64,000 nucleotides of DNA from assembly GCF_001425025.1 (NCBI RefSeq), contig NZ_LMDE01000013.1, positions 225,186-289,185 of the forward strand. Direction: 5' to 3'. How positions within the stretch are numbered: the stretch's first letter is position 1; every line of letters starts with the position of its first letter. This document shows positions 16,431 through 25,009 of this stretch, piece after piece. A program made the position numbers and the translations under genes. The notes under the pieces are model-generated. The model saw nothing but the letters and a program-made list of their open reading frames with translations, did not search any database and had not been told where the DNA came from. This DNA comes from Nocardioides sp. Root122 (lineage in GTDB: Bacteria; Actinomycetota; Actinomycetes; Propionibacteriales; Nocardioidaceae).

Positions 16431-18815
16431 TCAGAGCTTCTCGACCGGCGCGTAGCGGAGCAGGAGCCGCTTGACGCCCTCGGAGCCGAAGTCGATCGAG
16501 GCCACGGACTTCTCCGCGACGCCGTCGACGGCGACCACCGTTCCCAGGCCGAAGGAGTCGTGCGCGACCCGGTCACCGGGTGCCAGGCTCGGGATCTCGC
16601 GCGCGGGCTTGGCCTTGGAGGCGGCGTCGGCGCGCAGCGCGGCGGAGCTGAAGTTGCGGCGCCCGGCGTCGGTGGGCGTGCCGAGCCGCGTGGAACCGCC
16701 ACCCGCGTGGTCGGGACGACCCCAGCGGGTCTGCTCCGACGCCGTGCGCCGCCAGTCGACGAGGTCGACCGGCAGCTCGTCGAGGAACCGGCTCGCGGGG
16801 TTGTGGGACGGTGCGCCCCACGCGGACCGGACGAGCGCGCGGGAGACGTAGAGCCGCTGCTGGGCGCGGGTGAGGCCGACGTAGGCCAGGCGCCGTTCCT
16901 CCTCGAGCTCGGGCTGGTCGCCGAGCGAGCGCTGGTGCGGGAAGACGCCGTCCTCCATGCCGGTGAGGAAGACGACCGGGAACTCCAGCCCCTTGGCCGT
17001 GTGGAGCGTCATCAACGTGACCACCCCCGAGTCGTCGCCGTCGGGGGCGTCGGGGATCTGGTCGGCGTCGGCCACCAGCGCGACCCGCTCGAGGAAGTCG
17101 CCCAGCCCGACGGCCACGGTGCCGGCCTCGACGTCGGCCGGGTCTGCGCTCGGCCCGGGCTGGGGGTCCTCGGCGAACTCGCGGGCCACGGCGACGAGCT
17201 CGGCGAGGTTCTCCACGCGGGTGCCGTCCTGGGGGTCGTCGCTGGCCTCGAGCTCGGCGAGGTAGCCCGAGCGCTCCAGCACCGACTCGAGGATCACGTC
17301 GGGGCGCTCATCGGCCTCGACCATCGACTGCAGCTCCTGGATCATCGCGACGAACGCCTCGATGTTCTTCAGGCTGCGGGTGGCCAGGCCGGGCGCCTCG
17401 GCGGCGCGGGTGAGCGCCTCCCAGAAGGTGGTGCGGTCGCGGTCGGCCAGGGCGGCGACGCAGGCCTCGGCGCGCTCGCCGATGCCGCGCTTGGGGGTGT
17501 TGAGCACCCGGCGCAGGGAGATCTCGTCGGCGGTGTTGACCAGCATCCGGAGGTAGGCCAGGGCGTCGCGGACCTCACGCCGCTCGTAGAAGCGCACGCC
17601 GCCGACGACCTTGTAGGGCTGGCCGGTGCGGATGAACACCTCCTCGAAGACGCGCGACTGCGCGTTGGTGCGGTAGAACACCGCGACGTCGGCGGGCTTG
17701 GTGCCGGCGCTGTCGACGAGCTTGTCGATCTCCTCGCTGACGAAGCGGGCCTCGTCGTGCTCGTCGTCGGAGACGTAGCCGACGATCCGCTCGCCGTCCC
17801 CGGCATCGGTCCACAGCCGCTTGGGCTTGCGTCCGCGGTTGTTGCCGATGACGGAGTTGGCGGCGGTGAGGATGGTCTGGGTCGAGCGGTAGTTCTGCTC
17901 GAGCAGGATCGTGGTGGCGTCGGGGAAGTCCTGCTCGAAGTCGAGGATGTTGCGGATGTCGGCACCACGGAAGGCGTAGATCGACTGGTCGGCGTCGCCG
18001 ACCACCATCAGCTCGCTGGGCTCGACCGACTCCTGGTGGCCCTCCTCCAGGGACTGTCCGCACAGCTGCTGGATCAGGCTGTACTGGGCGTGGTTGGTGT
18101 CCTGGTACTCGTCGACGAGGACGTGCCGGAACCTCCGGCGGTAGAACTCCCGCACGTCGGGGAACGCCTGCAGCAGGTGGACCGTGGTCATGATCAGGTC
18201 GTCGAAGTCGAGGGCGTTGGCCTCGCGCAACCGGAGCTGGTAGGAGGTGAACGCCTTGGCATAGGCCTCCTCGAAGGAGTTGCGCGCCTCCTTGGCGACG
18301 TCCTCGGGGTCGCGCAGCTCGTTCTTCTGGTCGGAGACCCAGTGGAGCACTGCGTTGGGCTGGTAGCGCTTGGGGTCGAGCTCGAGGTCACGCAGCACGA
18401 GCGTCATCAGCCGCTTGGAGTCGGCGGCGTCGTAGATCGAGAAGTTCGACTTGAACCCGATCCGGTCGATCTCCTTGCGCAGGATGCGCACGCAGGCGGA
18501 GTGGAAGGTCGAGACCCACATGATCCGGGCGCGCTTGCCGACGAGCTCCTCGACGCGCTCCTTCATCTCCGCGGCGGCCTTGTTGGTGAAGGTGATCGCC
18601 AGGATCGACCCGGGGTGCGCCTTGCGCTCGTTGATCAGCCAGGCGATCCGTCGGGTGAGCACCCGGGTCTTGCCCGACCCGGCACCCGCCACGACCAGCA
18701 GGGGCGCGCCGGCGTGGGTCACCGCCGCGCGCTGCGGCTCGTTGAGTCCCTCGAGGAGAGGGCTGTCGCGGTGCTCGAAGAGGGCCTGGTCTGCCGGTGC
18801 ATCTGTGGGGCTCAT
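16431..18815 (-). CDS. pcrA: ATP-dependent DNA helicase PcrA/UvrD (UvrD1 type)
   Basis: Superfamily 1A 3'-5' helicase for nucleotide excision repair and removal of recombination intermediates. The 794-residue protein has the Q-motif (LNEPQRAAV, 24-32), Walker A AGAGSGKT (43-50), motif II in the VDEYQDTNHAQ segment, the motif IV/V/VI blocks (LEQNYRST, TLHTAKGLEF, LAYVGLTRAQQ) and a C-terminal tail (about 745-794) with the Tudor-like fold known in UvrD1/PcrA to bind RNA polymerase or Ku (VAVDGVAEKSVASIDF). The ATG at 18815 gives family length. Same position as uvrD1 (Rv0949) next to an M23 peptidase and sucCD. Confidence 0.95.
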   Translation of the reverse strand: MSPTDAPADQALFEHRDSPLLEGLNEPQRAAVTHAGAPLLVVAGAGSGKTRVLTRRIAWLINERKAHPGSILAITFTNKAAAEMKERVEELVGKRARIMWVSTFHSACVRILRKEIDRIGFKSNFSIYDAADSKRLMTLVLRDLELDPKRYQPNAVLHWVSDQKNELRDPEDVAKEARNSFEEAYAKAFTSYQLRLREANALDFDDLIMTTVHLLQAFPDVREFYRRRFRHVLVDEYQDTNHAQYSLIQQLCGQSLEEGHQESVEPSELMVVGDADQSIYAFRGADIRNILDFEQDFPDATTILLEQNYRSTQTILTAANSVIGNNRGRKPKRLWTDAGDGERIVGYVSDDEHDEARFVSEEIDKLVDSAGTKPADVAVFYRTNAQSRVFEEVFIRTGQPYKVVGGVRFYERREVRDALAYLRMLVNTADEISLRRVLNTPKRGIGERAEACVAALADRDRTTFWEALTRAAEAPGLATRSLKNIEAFVAMIQELQSMVEADERPDVILESVLERSGYLAELEASDDPQDGTRVENLAELVAVAREFAEDPQPGPSADPADVEAGTVAVGLGDFLERVALVADADQIPDAPDGDDSGVVTLMTLHTAKGLEFPVVFLTGMEDGVFPHQRSLGDQPELEEERRLAYVGLTRAQQRLYVSRALVRSAWGAPSHNPASRFLDELPVDLVDWRRTASEQTRWGRPDHAGGGSTRLGTPTDAGRRNFSSAALRADAASKAKPAREIPSLAPGDRVAHDSFGLGTVVAVDGVAEKSVASIDFGSEGVKRLLLRYAPVEKL

Positions 18816-18873
18816 GTCGACCCCAGCCTATGCGGCGGGTGCGACAGGTGCCGTCCCGCGGTGAGGGTCCGGA

Positions 18874-19227
18874 TCAGGCGTGGACCGGGGACCAGAACAC
18901 GGCCACTGCGATGTTGGCCAAGGTGAGCACCAACAGGCCGACGTAGAGGCCCTGCGGGATGCTGGGCTTGCGCATGTTGGCCATCACGAGCACGAGGATC
19001 ACCAGGCCGATGGCGAACTTCACGCCGATCTTGGCGTGGTCGGGCGAGCCGAGGCTCTCCAGCACCCCGACGAGCAGCAGGCCGGCGAGGAAGGCCGTGC
19101 CGATGCCGTCGCGCATCAGCGAGTTGACCGACTTGGTCTCCTCGCGCACCTGGACCAGCAGCCCGCCGAGGAGGGCCGCGTAGCCCAGGATGTGTACGAA
19201 CAGCAGCACCAGCCGCAGGGTCTCCAT
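18874..19227 (-). CDS. Small four-helix membrane protein, unknown function
   Basis: A 117-residue protein made of four hydrophobic helices (about 5-27, 40-58, 66-83 and 92-113) joined by short loops; a charged REETKS loop follows the first. The ATG at 19227 is the first codon of this pattern; the open frame upstream lacks membrane character and overlaps the neighbour. It sits 58 bases upstream of pcrA on the same strand and 37 bases after the universal stress protein stop. Polytopic proteins of this size and hydrophobicity are common in Actinobacteria without assigned role. Confidence 0.8.
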   Translation of the reverse strand: METLRLVLLFVHILGYAALLGGLLVQVREETKSVNSLMRDGIGTAFLAGLLLVGVLESLGSPDHAKIGVKFAIGLVILVLVMANMRKPSIPQGLYVGLLVLTLANIAVAVFWSPVHA

Positions 19228-19264
19228 GGCGGACACCCTAGTGAGTCGGGCCGGGCGGGCCGCC

Positions 19265-19714
19265 TCAGCCCTTGCGCCGCTTGCGGGGCGCCGGGCGTAC
19301 GACGAGCACCGGGCAGGGTGCGTAGTGCTGCACCCGCTGCGCGGTGCTGCCGACCAGCACGCTGTCGCTGAGCCCACGACCGCCGGCCGCCACGACGACG
19401 AGGCCGGCGTCGTACTGCTTGGCGGCCTTGATGATCTCGTTGGCGGCCGAGCCGCTGCGGATGCGCTTGTGCACCTTCGGGCCCCAGCCGTCGAAGACCG
19501 CGGCGACGGTGTCGACAGCACTCTGGGCGGCGTCGCGGAACGAGCCGTCGAGCCTGCCCTCGGAGAGGTCGTCGGCGAACGCCACCGAGGCGAGCGGCCG
19601 GACGACCGCCACGACGGAGACGTCGCTCACCTTGGTCGGGTCGGCGAAGGACTTCAGGTGCTTGGCGGCGGCCAGCGACTGCCGGGAGCCGTCCGTGGCG
19701 ACGATGACGTGCAT
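19265..19714 (-). CDS. Universal stress protein (UspA family)
   Basis: A 149-residue single-domain Usp protein. It starts with the MHVIVATDGS strand (the conserved Asp of the family at position 8) and ends with the nucleotide-binding loop around residues 113-137 (AAGGRGLSDSVLVGS, then APCPVLVVRP), of the G-2x-G-9x-G-S/T type, so ATP binding is likely. A perfect AGGAGGT ribosome site lies inside the last codons of the upstream APC permease, and the ATG begins one base after that gene's stop, so the two are translationally coupled. This pairing suggests the Usp tunes or senses the transporter, an inference from gene order. Confidence 0.9.
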   Translation of the reverse strand: MHVIVATDGSRQSLAAAKHLKSFADPTKVSDVSVVAVVRPLASVAFADDLSEGRLDGSFRDAAQSAVDTVAAVFDGWGPKVHKRIRSGSAANEIIKAAKQYDAGLVVVAAGGRGLSDSVLVGSTAQRVQHYAPCPVLVVRPAPRKRRKG

Positions 19715-19715
19715 C

Positions 19716-21158
19716 TCAGACCTCCTGGGATCCGGTGGGGACGTCGTCGAGGTCGGGCGTGCGGTCGGCCGTGCCCTTGTCGCCGAAGAAGTGCTCGGCG
19801 AGGAACAGCACCCCGCCGATCGCGAGCAGCGCCGCGCACCAGAGCAGCGAGGCCGGGTCGTCGAACACCGTGAACCCGAGGATGGCGAGGTTGCCGATGA
19901 GGCCGACGAACAGCAGTGGGGTGTTCGCACGGAAGATGTCGTCGTGCTCGTCGTGCCCGCGGAGCATGAGGCAGGCGACGATCACCAGCGCGTAGATCGC
20001 GAGCAGCAGCACGACCGTCACGGTGGCGAGCCGGCCCACCAGGTCGATGCCGCCACCGGCCTCGGTGAGGAGGGTGCCGACAACGAGCAGCAGGCTGACC
20101 ACGACCCCGCTGAAGATCAGGCCCACCCACGGGCTGCGGCGGGTGACGTGGACCTTGGCGAAGATGCCGGGGACGACGTCCTCGCGGGCCATGCCGTAGA
20201 GGATGCGCGGCTGGGTGACGATCGTGACGAGCGTGGTGTTGGTGATGGCCACCAGCGCGATGAGGGAGAACAGCGTCGTCATCAGCTCGGTGGAGAACGG
20301 CAGGATGCCCGCCTTCACGACCTCGAGCAGGGCCGCGTCGGACTCGGCGAGCGTGTCGGTCGGCACGGTGAGCGCGGCGGCCATCGAGACCAGGACGTAG
20401 ACCAGGCCGGCGACGAGCATGCCGCCCACCAGCGAGCGCGGGAACGCCTTGTAGGGCTCGATGGTCTCCTCGGCGACGTTGACGGTGTTCTCGAAGCCCG
20501 TCATCGCGAAGAAGGAGAAGGAGATGCCGGCGAGCACGGCGAGGGCCGGGCTGCTGTAGTCGCCCCCCGTGTCGATGTGGGTCAGCACGCCGAAGTCCGC
20601 GTCGCCCTTGGCCACGTGGACGATGCCGATGACCATGATGATGGCCAGGCCGGCGGCCTCGACGAAGGTCATCAGCATGTTGATGACCACCGACTCGGTG
20701 ATGCCGATGTAGTTGACGACGACCAGCACCGCGATGAAGAGCAGCGACACCAGCAGCGCGGGCGGGCCCGACCACAGCTCGGCGAAGTACGACGCGAAGC
20801 CCGTGGCGAGCGAGCCGGAGGCGGCCATGCTCGCGGCGAGGAACGACACGGTGACGAGGAACGTGAGCGGCCGGCTGCCGAAGGCCTTGTTGACGTAGAG
20901 CGAGGCTCCGGCTGCGCGGGGGTACTTCGTCACCAGCTCGGCGTAGGCCGCACCGGTGATCGCCGCGACGGTCACGCCCAGGGCGAAGGCGATCCAGAAC
21001 GCGCCGCCCACCGCGGCGGCGACGAGGCCGATCAGGACGTAGATGCCTGACCCGAGCACGTCACCGAGCGTGTAGAAGAACAGGAGCCGGCCCGTGATGG
21101 ACCGCTTGAGCTCGCTGTCCTCCTCGTCCGGACGGGGGACGGTGGCGGTGTCGGCCAC
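19716..21158 (-). CDS. APC family amino-acid permease
   Basis: A 480-residue amino-acid/polyamine/organocation transporter with about 12 membrane helices. The first helix carries the substrate-backbone motif GSGIYVLIG, and helix 6 the aromatic FSFFAMTGFENTVN block with the following AEE, both typical of APC cationic or neutral amino-acid carriers. The GTG at 21158 is chosen because conserved sequence begins soon after (EEDSELKRSITGRL); the frame is open to 21224, but that part is not family-like. It lies 98 bases upstream-facing from the LuxR regulator stop and is coupled to the downstream Usp gene. Substrate not readable. Confidence 0.88.
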   Translation of the reverse strand: MADTATVPRPDEEDSELKRSITGRLLFFYTLGDVLGSGIYVLIGLVAAAVGGAFWIAFALGVTVAAITGAAYAELVTKYPRAAGASLYVNKAFGSRPLTFLVTVSFLAASMAASGSLATGFASYFAELWSGPPALLVSLLFIAVLVVVNYIGITESVVINMLMTFVEAAGLAIIMVIGIVHVAKGDADFGVLTHIDTGGDYSSPALAVLAGISFSFFAMTGFENTVNVAEETIEPYKAFPRSLVGGMLVAGLVYVLVSMAAALTVPTDTLAESDAALLEVVKAGILPFSTELMTTLFSLIALVAITNTTLVTIVTQPRILYGMAREDVVPGIFAKVHVTRRSPWVGLIFSGVVVSLLLVVGTLLTEAGGGIDLVGRLATVTVVLLLAIYALVIVACLMLRGHDEHDDIFRANTPLLFVGLIGNLAILGFTVFDDPASLLWCAALLAIGGVLFLAEHFFGDKGTADRTPDLDDVPTGSQEV

Positions 21159-21256
21159 GGGGGACTCGCTTCCCGAGAGAGGATGTCGGACCCCGACCCC
21201 ATCCCCTCGACACCGCGATGTCAAACGTCAACCCACCCCTGGGGGCGCCGCTCGGG

Positions 21257-21922
21257 TCAGAGCAGGCGGCGGTCCGAGGCCCACTTCGTGAGCTCGTGGC
21301 GGCTGGAGAGCTGGAGCTTGCGGAGCACCGAGGACATGTGGGTCTCCACCGTCTTCACCGAGATGAAGAGCTCCTTGGCGACCTCCTTGTAGGCGTAGCC
21401 GCGGGCGATCAGGCGCATCACCTCCCGCTCGCGCTCGGTCAGCCGGTCAAGGTCCTCGTCGACCGCCGCGACGTCGATCGACCCGGCGAAGGCGTCGAGC
21501 ACGAAGCCGGCCAGCCGCGGCGAGAACACCGCGTCTCCCCCGGCCACCCGGGCGATCGCGTCGACCAGCTCCGGACCGGTGATGGTCTTGGTGACGTAGC
21601 CGCGGGCGCCGCCGCGGATCGTGCCGATCACGTCCTCGGCGGCGTCGGAGACCGACAGGGCGAGGTAGAGCGTGTCGGGCGAGGGGTGGCGACGCATCAC
21701 CTCGACCCCGCCGCCGCCGGGCAGGTGCACGTCGAGCAGCACGACCTGCGGCTGGAGCTCGCGCACGACGGCGACGGCCGCGTCGGCGTCGGCGGCCTCG
21801 CCGACGACCTCGACGACACCCGCACCGGCCGCGGCCAGCTCGGCCCGGACCCCGGCCCGGAACATGGCGTGGTCGTCCACCAGGACGACCCGCACGGGGC
21901 CGCTCGGACTGGCCTGGCTCAT
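21257..21922 (-). CDS. NarL/LuxR-type response regulator
   Basis: A 221-residue transcription regulator. The receiver domain (10-130) has Asp16 and Asp17 for metal, the phospho-acceptor Asp64 (VVLLDVHLPG) and the conserved Thr/Lys of the switch (LSVSD, YVTKTI). The LuxR-type DNA-binding domain covers about 158-215 (LTEREREVMRLIARGYAYKE, then ISVKTVETH). Its start overlaps the stop of the sensor kinase gene by 4 bases (ATGA), so they form a two-component pair. Likely targets include the divergent PspC/LiaF-like gene, as in LiaSR systems; that link is inferred. Confidence 0.93.
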   Translation of the reverse strand: MSQASPSGPVRVVLVDDHAMFRAGVRAELAAAGAGVVEVVGEAADADAAVAVVRELQPQVVLLDVHLPGGGGVEVMRRHPSPDTLYLALSVSDAAEDVIGTIRGGARGYVTKTITGPELVDAIARVAGGDAVFSPRLAGFVLDAFAGSIDVAAVDEDLDRLTEREREVMRLIARGYAYKEVAKELFISVKTVETHMSSVLRKLQLSSRHELTKWASDRRLL

Positions 21923-23262
21923 CGGTTCTCCTCGTCGGTGGTGTGGTCCTGCGACCGGGACTGGCTGCGGGGCATGTGCAGACGGACCTCGGTGCCCTCG
22001 CCGGGAGCAGAGCGTACGTCCGCGCTCCCCCCGTGGCGGGCCATCCGGTCCACGATGCTGTTGCGGACGCCCTGGCGGTCGTGGGCGACGCCGTCCACGT
22101 CGAACCCTGCCCCGCGGTCGCGGACGAAGACGTCGACCGCACCGGGGGTCGTCTCGGCGTAGACGTCGGCGCGCTGGGTGCCGGCGTGCTTGGCGACGTT
22201 GACCACCGCCTCGCGTGCGGCGAGCACGAGCGGGCGGAGCGACTCGTCGAGGTCGCAGTCACCGACGGTGACCACGTCGACCACGACCGGGTGCTGGGTC
22301 TCGACGTCGGCCGCCATCTCCTTGAGCGCGCCGGCGAGCGTGGTGGCGTCGGAGCTGTCGGCCTCGAACAGCCACCGCCGGAGGTCGCGCTCCTGCGAGC
22401 GCGCCAGCCGGGCGACGGTGGTCGCGTCGTGCGAGTTCTTCTGGATCAGCGCGAGCGTCTGGAGCACCGAGTCGTGCAGATGGGCGGCCATGTCGGCGCG
22501 CTCCTGGGTGCGGACCCGCTCGGCGCGCTCGGCGCCGAGGTCGTCGATCAGTCGCATCGCCCACGGTCCGACCACGATCGCGAGGCCGACGAGCCCCAGC
22601 AGCCCGGCGACCAGGACCGGCACGGCGAAGGTCGCCTGGCCCGCGGCCACGGCGAAGACGATCAGCGCGGTCAGGATCAGGCCGAGCCCGGCCGCGAAGC
22701 GGGTGTAGGCCGCCCACCCGCCGTTGCCGAAGACCGCCCGGAACGGGTCGATCCGGCCCGAGGAGTCGATCCAGCGCTCGCGCTGGGCCTCGTCGGCCTG
22801 CCGCCACAGCAGGCCGATGCCGGCGATGCCGAGGACGACGGGCCAGAAGAGCGCGCCCTGGCCGAAGATCCCCTCGAAGCCCAGCACCACGCCGAAGAGC
22901 AGCGCGCCGATCGCGATCGCCGGGCCGGCGTCACGCAGCCGCGACCGGCGCCCGGGACGCTTGCCGGTGCGGGTCGCGCTCTCGAGGCCGGGGGCACTCA
23001 CCTCGAAGCCCCGGTCGGCGGGCAGGAACACCCACAGCCCGGCGTAGAGCATGAGGCCGAAGCCGCCCAGCAGCGCGGTCGCGACGAAGAACACCCGCAC
23101 CCACAGCACCGGCACCGCCAGGTGGGCGGCCAGGCCGGACGCGACGCCACCGGCGATCGGAGCGGTGAGGTCGCGGTGGGCACGGCGCGGCTGCGCGGCA
23201 CGCCAGGCGGGGACGCCGCCGGGCGCGGCGTGGGGGGTCGAGCCGGGGGTGGTGTTGCTCAT
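21919..23262 (-). CDS. PspC-domain sensor histidine kinase (LiaS-like)
   Basis: A 447-residue membrane kinase. An N-terminal PspC domain (about 27-83: APIAGGVASGLAAHL, two membrane segments) is followed by further membrane segments (about 112-153 and 188-235), a dimerisation helix with the HisKA_3-type phospho-acceptor His263 (HLHDSVLQTLALI), and a HATPase domain (N box VNVAKHAG, G1 box DRGAGFD). The ATG at 23262 is preferred to the longer frame from 23301, since the PspC domain follows at normal distance. It pairs with the downstream regulator (ATGA overlap) and diverges from a PspC/LiaF-like gene, which suggests sensing of cell-envelope stress. Confidence 0.92.
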   Translation of the reverse strand: MSNTTPGSTPHAAPGGVPAWRAAQPRRAHRDLTAPIAGGVASGLAAHLAVPVLWVRVFFVATALLGGFGLMLYAGLWVFLPADRGFEVSAPGLESATRTGKRPGRRSRLRDAGPAIAIGALLFGVVLGFEGIFGQGALFWPVVLGIAGIGLLWRQADEAQRERWIDSSGRIDPFRAVFGNGGWAAYTRFAAGLGLILTALIVFAVAAGQATFAVPVLVAGLLGLVGLAIVVGPWAMRLIDDLGAERAERVRTQERADMAAHLHDSVLQTLALIQKNSHDATTVARLARSQERDLRRWLFEADSSDATTLAGALKEMAADVETQHPVVVDVVTVGDCDLDESLRPLVLAAREAVVNVAKHAGTQRADVYAETTPGAVDVFVRDRGAGFDVDGVAHDRQGVRNSIVDRMARHGGSADVRSAPGEGTEVRLHMPRSQSRSQDHTTDEENR

Positions 23263-23418
23263 CGTGGATCCATCGTCGCAGGCACGCACCCGCCGAACCA
23301 TGAGGATCGACCCCGACCCGACCCTGAGTCGCTCCCCGGTGCACGTGGGAGGAACCAGGGCGAGGAATCAGGGCTGTCCCCGATGGTCCGGAGGCGTGCG
23401 GCGGACCAGAGTGGAGCC

Positions 23419-24672
23419 ATGGACAACGCCAGCCCCACCACCGAGCAGCCCACGCCGCCCAGCGGCGGCCACGGTCCTCGCGTCACCCGCGAGGAGATGA
23501 AGGACCTCGGCCGCCTGCGTCGCAGCGTCACCGACCGCCACATCGCGGGTGTCGCCGGCGGTCTGGCCCGTCACCTCGACATCGACCCGATCATCGTGCG
23601 GGTCGCGCTGGTGGTGGCCGTGTTCTTCGGCGGCGCAGGCCTGCTGGCCTACATCGGCGCCTGGGTCCTCGTGCCCGAGGAGGGCACGAACGACGAGCCG
23701 CTCGGCCTCGACCAGCGCAGCCGCACCCTCGCCCTCGCCGGTGTCGGCGTGCTGGCCGTCGTGTGCGCCTTCGGCGACTGGGCCGGCGCCTTCTGGTTCC
23801 CGTGGCCGCTCGCGATCGTCGCCGTGCTCGTGGTGTGGTTCCTCAACCGCAAGCAGAAGTCCGATTCCGGCGGCGGCTACGGCTGGGCGCCGCCGACGCG
23901 GGGCGCACCGGTCACCACGCCGGGCGCGCCGGCCGCCGACGGCGTCACCGGCGAGCCGTACGACCAGACGGACGTCCAGGCCTACGACCAGGCGTACGAC
24001 CAGGCGCACGTCCAGCAGGGCTGGGTCCCGCCGGCGACGTACGCCAGGGGGCCGCGCCGTCCCCGCAACCCACGCCGCCGCGGGCCGCTGCTGTTCTTCT
24101 TCACCGTCGCGCTGGTCGCGCTCGCCGAGGGTGTGCTCGGCGTGGTCGACCTGGCTGGCGCCACGGTCACCGACAGCGCCTACCCGGCGCTCGCCCTCGG
24201 GATCATCGCGCTGATGCTCCTGGTCGGATCGTTCTGGGGCCGCGCCGGCGGCCTGATCGCGCTGGGCCTGGTGGCGGCACTGGCCACCGCCGGAGCCTCC
24301 ATCGGCGACCAGTTCCCCGACGACCACCACACCTACGTGCCGACCTCGCCCGGTGCCGTCGAGGACAGCTACGACTTCGGCGGGGGCGAGTTCCTGCTCG
24401 ACCTGTCCGCGGTCAGCGACGTCGACGCCCTCGACGGACGCGACATCACCATCGACGGCGTCGGCGGACGGATCGAGGTGGTCGTCCCCGACGGCATGGA
24501 CGTCGACGTCACCACCGAGGTCGTGGCCGGCGACAGCCGGGTCTTCGACCAGCGCAACGACGGCTTCGACATCAACGTCGACGGCTCCCGCGACGGCGGG
24601 GTCGGGGTGCCCGACATGTCCATCAACATCGACCTGGTCGCGGGCGAGGTCATCGTCCGTGAAGCCGCCTGA
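23419..24672 (+). CDS. PspC-domain membrane protein with LiaF-like C-terminus
   Basis: A 417-residue protein with a PspC domain (about 33-92: RSVTDRHIAGVAGGLARHLD and EGGAG-type helices), two more membrane segments (about 98-140), a hydrophilic linker with short repeats of YDQ (about 176-197), two further membrane segments and a C-terminal extracytoplasmic-type beta domain (about 325-417) resembling the DUF2154/DUF4097 domain of LiaF. LiaF proteins restrain LiaS-type kinases. The divergent kinase also has a PspC domain, so direct interaction is likely. ATG at 23419 with GGAG two bases upstream. Confidence 0.85.
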   Translation: MDNASPTTEQPTPPSGGHGPRVTREEMKDLGRLRRSVTDRHIAGVAGGLARHLDIDPIIVRVALVVAVFFGGAGLLAYIGAWVLVPEEGTNDEPLGLDQRSRTLALAGVGVLAVVCAFGDWAGAFWFPWPLAIVAVLVVWFLNRKQKSDSGGGYGWAPPTRGAPVTTPGAPAADGVTGEPYDQTDVQAYDQAYDQAHVQQGWVPPATYARGPRRPRNPRRRGPLLFFFTVALVALAEGVLGVVDLAGATVTDSAYPALALGIIALMLLVGSFWGRAGGLIALGLVAALATAGASIGDQFPDDHHTYVPTSPGAVEDSYDFGGGEFLLDLSAVSDVDALDGRDITIDGVGGRIEVVVPDGMDVDVTTEVVAGDSRVFDQRNDGFDINVDGSRDGGVGVPDMSINIDLVAGEVIVREAA

Positions 24673-24682
24673 GGAGCCCGGG

Positions 24683-25009
24683 ATGAACGAGTTCGACAGC
24701 ACGTACGACAGCACCCGCGACGCCGATCGGGACCCTGCGTGGGACACCGACGTCTACGGGCCCGACGACGAGCCGATGGTCGGCCCGCTCGACGCGCCGG
24801 AGAAGCCCACGGGCTTCCACCCGGTCAACATCGGCCAGCTCGTGATGGGCGTCGCCTTCGCCGGCATGGTGCTGGTGTGGGCCCTGGTCCAGGGCAACGT
24901 CGTCGAGACCGACGAGCTGCGCTGGCTGATGCCGATCCCGTGGCTCGCGGCGGGCGCCGCCGGCCTGGCCGCGACGGTGTGGCCGTCGCGGAGGTCACGC
25001 GCGATCTAG
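24683..25009 (+). CDS. Small two-helix membrane protein downstream of the LiaF-like gene
   Basis: A 108-residue protein with a strongly acidic N-terminus (about 1-40), then two hydrophobic helices (about 49-69 and 80-101) and a short basic tail. Its GAGGAG ribosome site overlaps the stop of the LiaF-like gene, 11 bases away, so it is the second gene of that unit and may be an accessory of the envelope-stress set. The stop codon (TAG) overlaps the stop of the convergent aminotransferase through a shared CTAG. Family not recognised. Confidence 0.8.
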   Translation: MNEFDSTYDSTRDADRDPAWDTDVYGPDDEPMVGPLDAPEKPTGFHPVNIGQLVMGVAFAGMVLVWALVQGNVVETDELRWLMPIPWLAAGAAGLAATVWPSRRSRAI

